The notes below the pieces were generated by a model. That model was not told the DNA's origin, ran no database searches, and saw only the letters and a list, made by a program, of their open reading frames with translations. The position numbers were made by a program, and so were the translations under genes. A DNA stretch of 22,373 nucleotides, taken from a virus. Where the stretch lies: the IMG/VR virus record IMGVR_UViG_3300024518_003488, positions 1 to 22,373 of that record; one strand, given 5' to 3'. Below, one piece after another: positions 21,650 to 22,373 of the stretch (position 1 is its first letter; every line of letters starts with the position of its first letter).

Positions 21650-21990
21650 CCATACAATATAAAAACGCTACTGGAAATTTAACAACTACTAATCTGACTA
21701 CGGTTTTAACTTTATCTACATCAACTGTAGGTATTATAAAAAGCGTATATTTTTCTAATACGAGTACAGGTGCCATTCTATGTAATGCTGCCATGTCTGA
21801 TATTTCAGCAGGTAGTTATGACGCAGAATTTTTTAGAGATTCGATAGCTGCATCCAGCTCAATAAATGCAGCTCCTGAGGGATTGAATTTAGAAGCTGGG
21901 GATGCTATAAAAGCGCAAGCGGATACAGGAAACTATGTTAAAGTTTTAGTTAATTATGCGCAAATAGATAGATCTCAGGAGAATGGATAA
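21646..21990 (+). CDS. Small beta-sandwich virion protein
   Basis: 114 aa, rich in Thr, Ser and Ala, with VLTLSTSTVGIIKSVYFSNT, then AFRDS-like strands and GLNLEAGDAIKAQADTGNYV. The pattern 'vks.y.sNt...a....l.aGD.i.a.a...n.v.v' is common in small phage fibre-base or decoration proteins. ATGA overlap with the preceding gene and a 1-nt overlap with the next. No enzymatic motif. A virion role is likely by context. Confidence 0.65.
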   Translation: MTIQYKNATGNLTTTNLTTVLTLSTSTVGIIKSVYFSNTSTGAILCNAAMSDISAGSYDAEFFRDSIAASSSINAAPEGLNLEAGDAIKAQADTGNYVKVLVNYAQIDRSQENG

Positions 21991-22217
21991 TGTCAGATGA
22001 CCCTTTAAAAATAAATTGTACAACCCATGTTGTTTGTACAAATAAAAAAACAAATAAAGTTTATAAAGATGAAACAGAGATGAAAGCAGATGTTGCGAAT
22101 CCTCAAACAGAAACTACAATAAATGATATTAAACAAGATATAACTGTTGAAGTATCTCCAAAAGGTTTGAAAGCAATACAGAAAGTTATGGCTAGACAGA
22201 ATGCAAAAAAATCCTAG
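21990..22217 (+). CDS. Small charged protein, unknown function
   Basis: 75 aa. Two cysteines near the N-terminus (INCTTHVVCTNKKTNKVY), an acidic/polar middle and a basic helical end (SPKGLKAIQKVMARQNAKKS). AGGAG lies about 9 nt before the ATG. It overlaps the next gene by 17 nt. I know similar short proteins in this position in marine phage contigs but no function. Confidence 0.65.
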   Translation: MSDDPLKINCTTHVVCTNKKTNKVYKDETEMKADVANPQTETTINDIKQDITVEVSPKGLKAIQKVMARQNAKKS

Positions 22218-22373
22218 AGGCGGGACTGAATTACAATTAGAATATTTAAATCAGTACGTTGAAAAAAAATTATTAGATAAAGTACAGATAACAACTTCTG
22301 TACCTGAGAAAATACCTTTATCTAAAAAGAAACCTAATATTTTATGGCAGAAAAATTCTTGGGACCAACCAAA
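22201..22373 (+). CDS. Glycosyltransferase, N-terminal fragment (runs off the window)
   Basis: 57 complete codons are visible, with no stop before the window ends. The start MQKNPRGGTELQLEYLNQYV, then LLDKVQITTSVPEKIP and PNILWQKNSWDQP, matches the opening of GT4/GT1-type glycosyltransferases of marine phages ('GGTEL...LLDKVQI....K.NILW'), with the GGTE loop of the nucleotide-sugar-binding Rossmann fold region. It would transfer a sugar to an unknown acceptor. No Shine-Dalgarno, 17-nt overlap with the upstream gene. Only about the first fifth is seen, so the call rests on the N-terminal motif alone. Confidence 0.68.
   Translation, partial: MQKNPRGGTELQLEYLNQYVEKKLLDKVQITTSVPEKIPLSKKKPNILWQKNSWDQP

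Noticed and set aside
1-22373. tRNA genes, integrase, attachment sites or insertion sequences
   Set aside because: None could be recognised by eye on either strand; no cloverleaf, recombinase motif or terminal inverted repeats were seen.

Overview
The window is a block of late, virion-building genes from the genome of a tailed phage. Every gene I can support lies on the + strand, packed head to tail, with no tRNA, rRNA, CRISPR array, integrase or insertion sequence. DNA is AT-rich. Many proteins belong to families I recognise from uncultured marine phages (pelagiphage or cyanophage-like contigs). A P22 gp10/T7 gp12-like nozzle protein, two P22 gp4/T7 gp11-like adaptors and the absence of a tape measure, sheath or tail tube point to a short-tailed (podovirus-like) virion. 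The host cannot be read from the sequence; an AT-rich marine bacterium is my inference. Terminase and portal are not here and presumably lie outside the window.

Layout. Positions 33-1410 hold a holin-like membrane protein and four small proteins, three of them strongly basic. A GroES-like co-chaperonin (1331-1831), a scaffold-like acidic coiled-coil protein (1844-2881), a small conserved protein, a decoration-like protein (3409-3987) and the major capsid protein (3999-4904) form the head module, closed by a strong intrinsic terminator (4930-4958). A first accessory insert (4983-6231) carries an unknown protein and a 2-oxoglutarate/Fe(II) oxygenase. Positions 6250-10288 hold small and mid-sized virion proteins and the two neck adaptors. 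Positions 10305-14667 hold the probable fibre and adhesin genes: a Trp-repeat protein with a cupredoxin-like N-terminus, a tail-fibre protein, a glycine-rich adhesin and an associated protein.

A second accessory insert (14690-19544) is eight genes that all overlap by 4-28 nt. They encode an unknown beta-rich protein, three different 2OG-Fe(II) oxygenases, a small unknown protein, a carbamoyltransferase split into two genes at its domain border, and a PAPS-type sulfotransferase. The nozzle gene (19584-21485), three small proteins and the start of a glycosyltransferase (22201 onward) follow.

The main candidate for an undescribed system is the 14690-19544 cassette: hydroxylation, carbamoylation and sulfation enzymes set inside the adhesin/tail region, with a glycosyltransferase nearby. 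Whether it modifies the phage's own fibres, host surface glycans or small molecules cannot be decided from sequence. Secondary points are a hairpin that hides the Shine-Dalgarno and start codon of the Trp-repeat gene, the copper-ligand pattern in that protein, and a shared promoter-like element in front of two virion gene groups.
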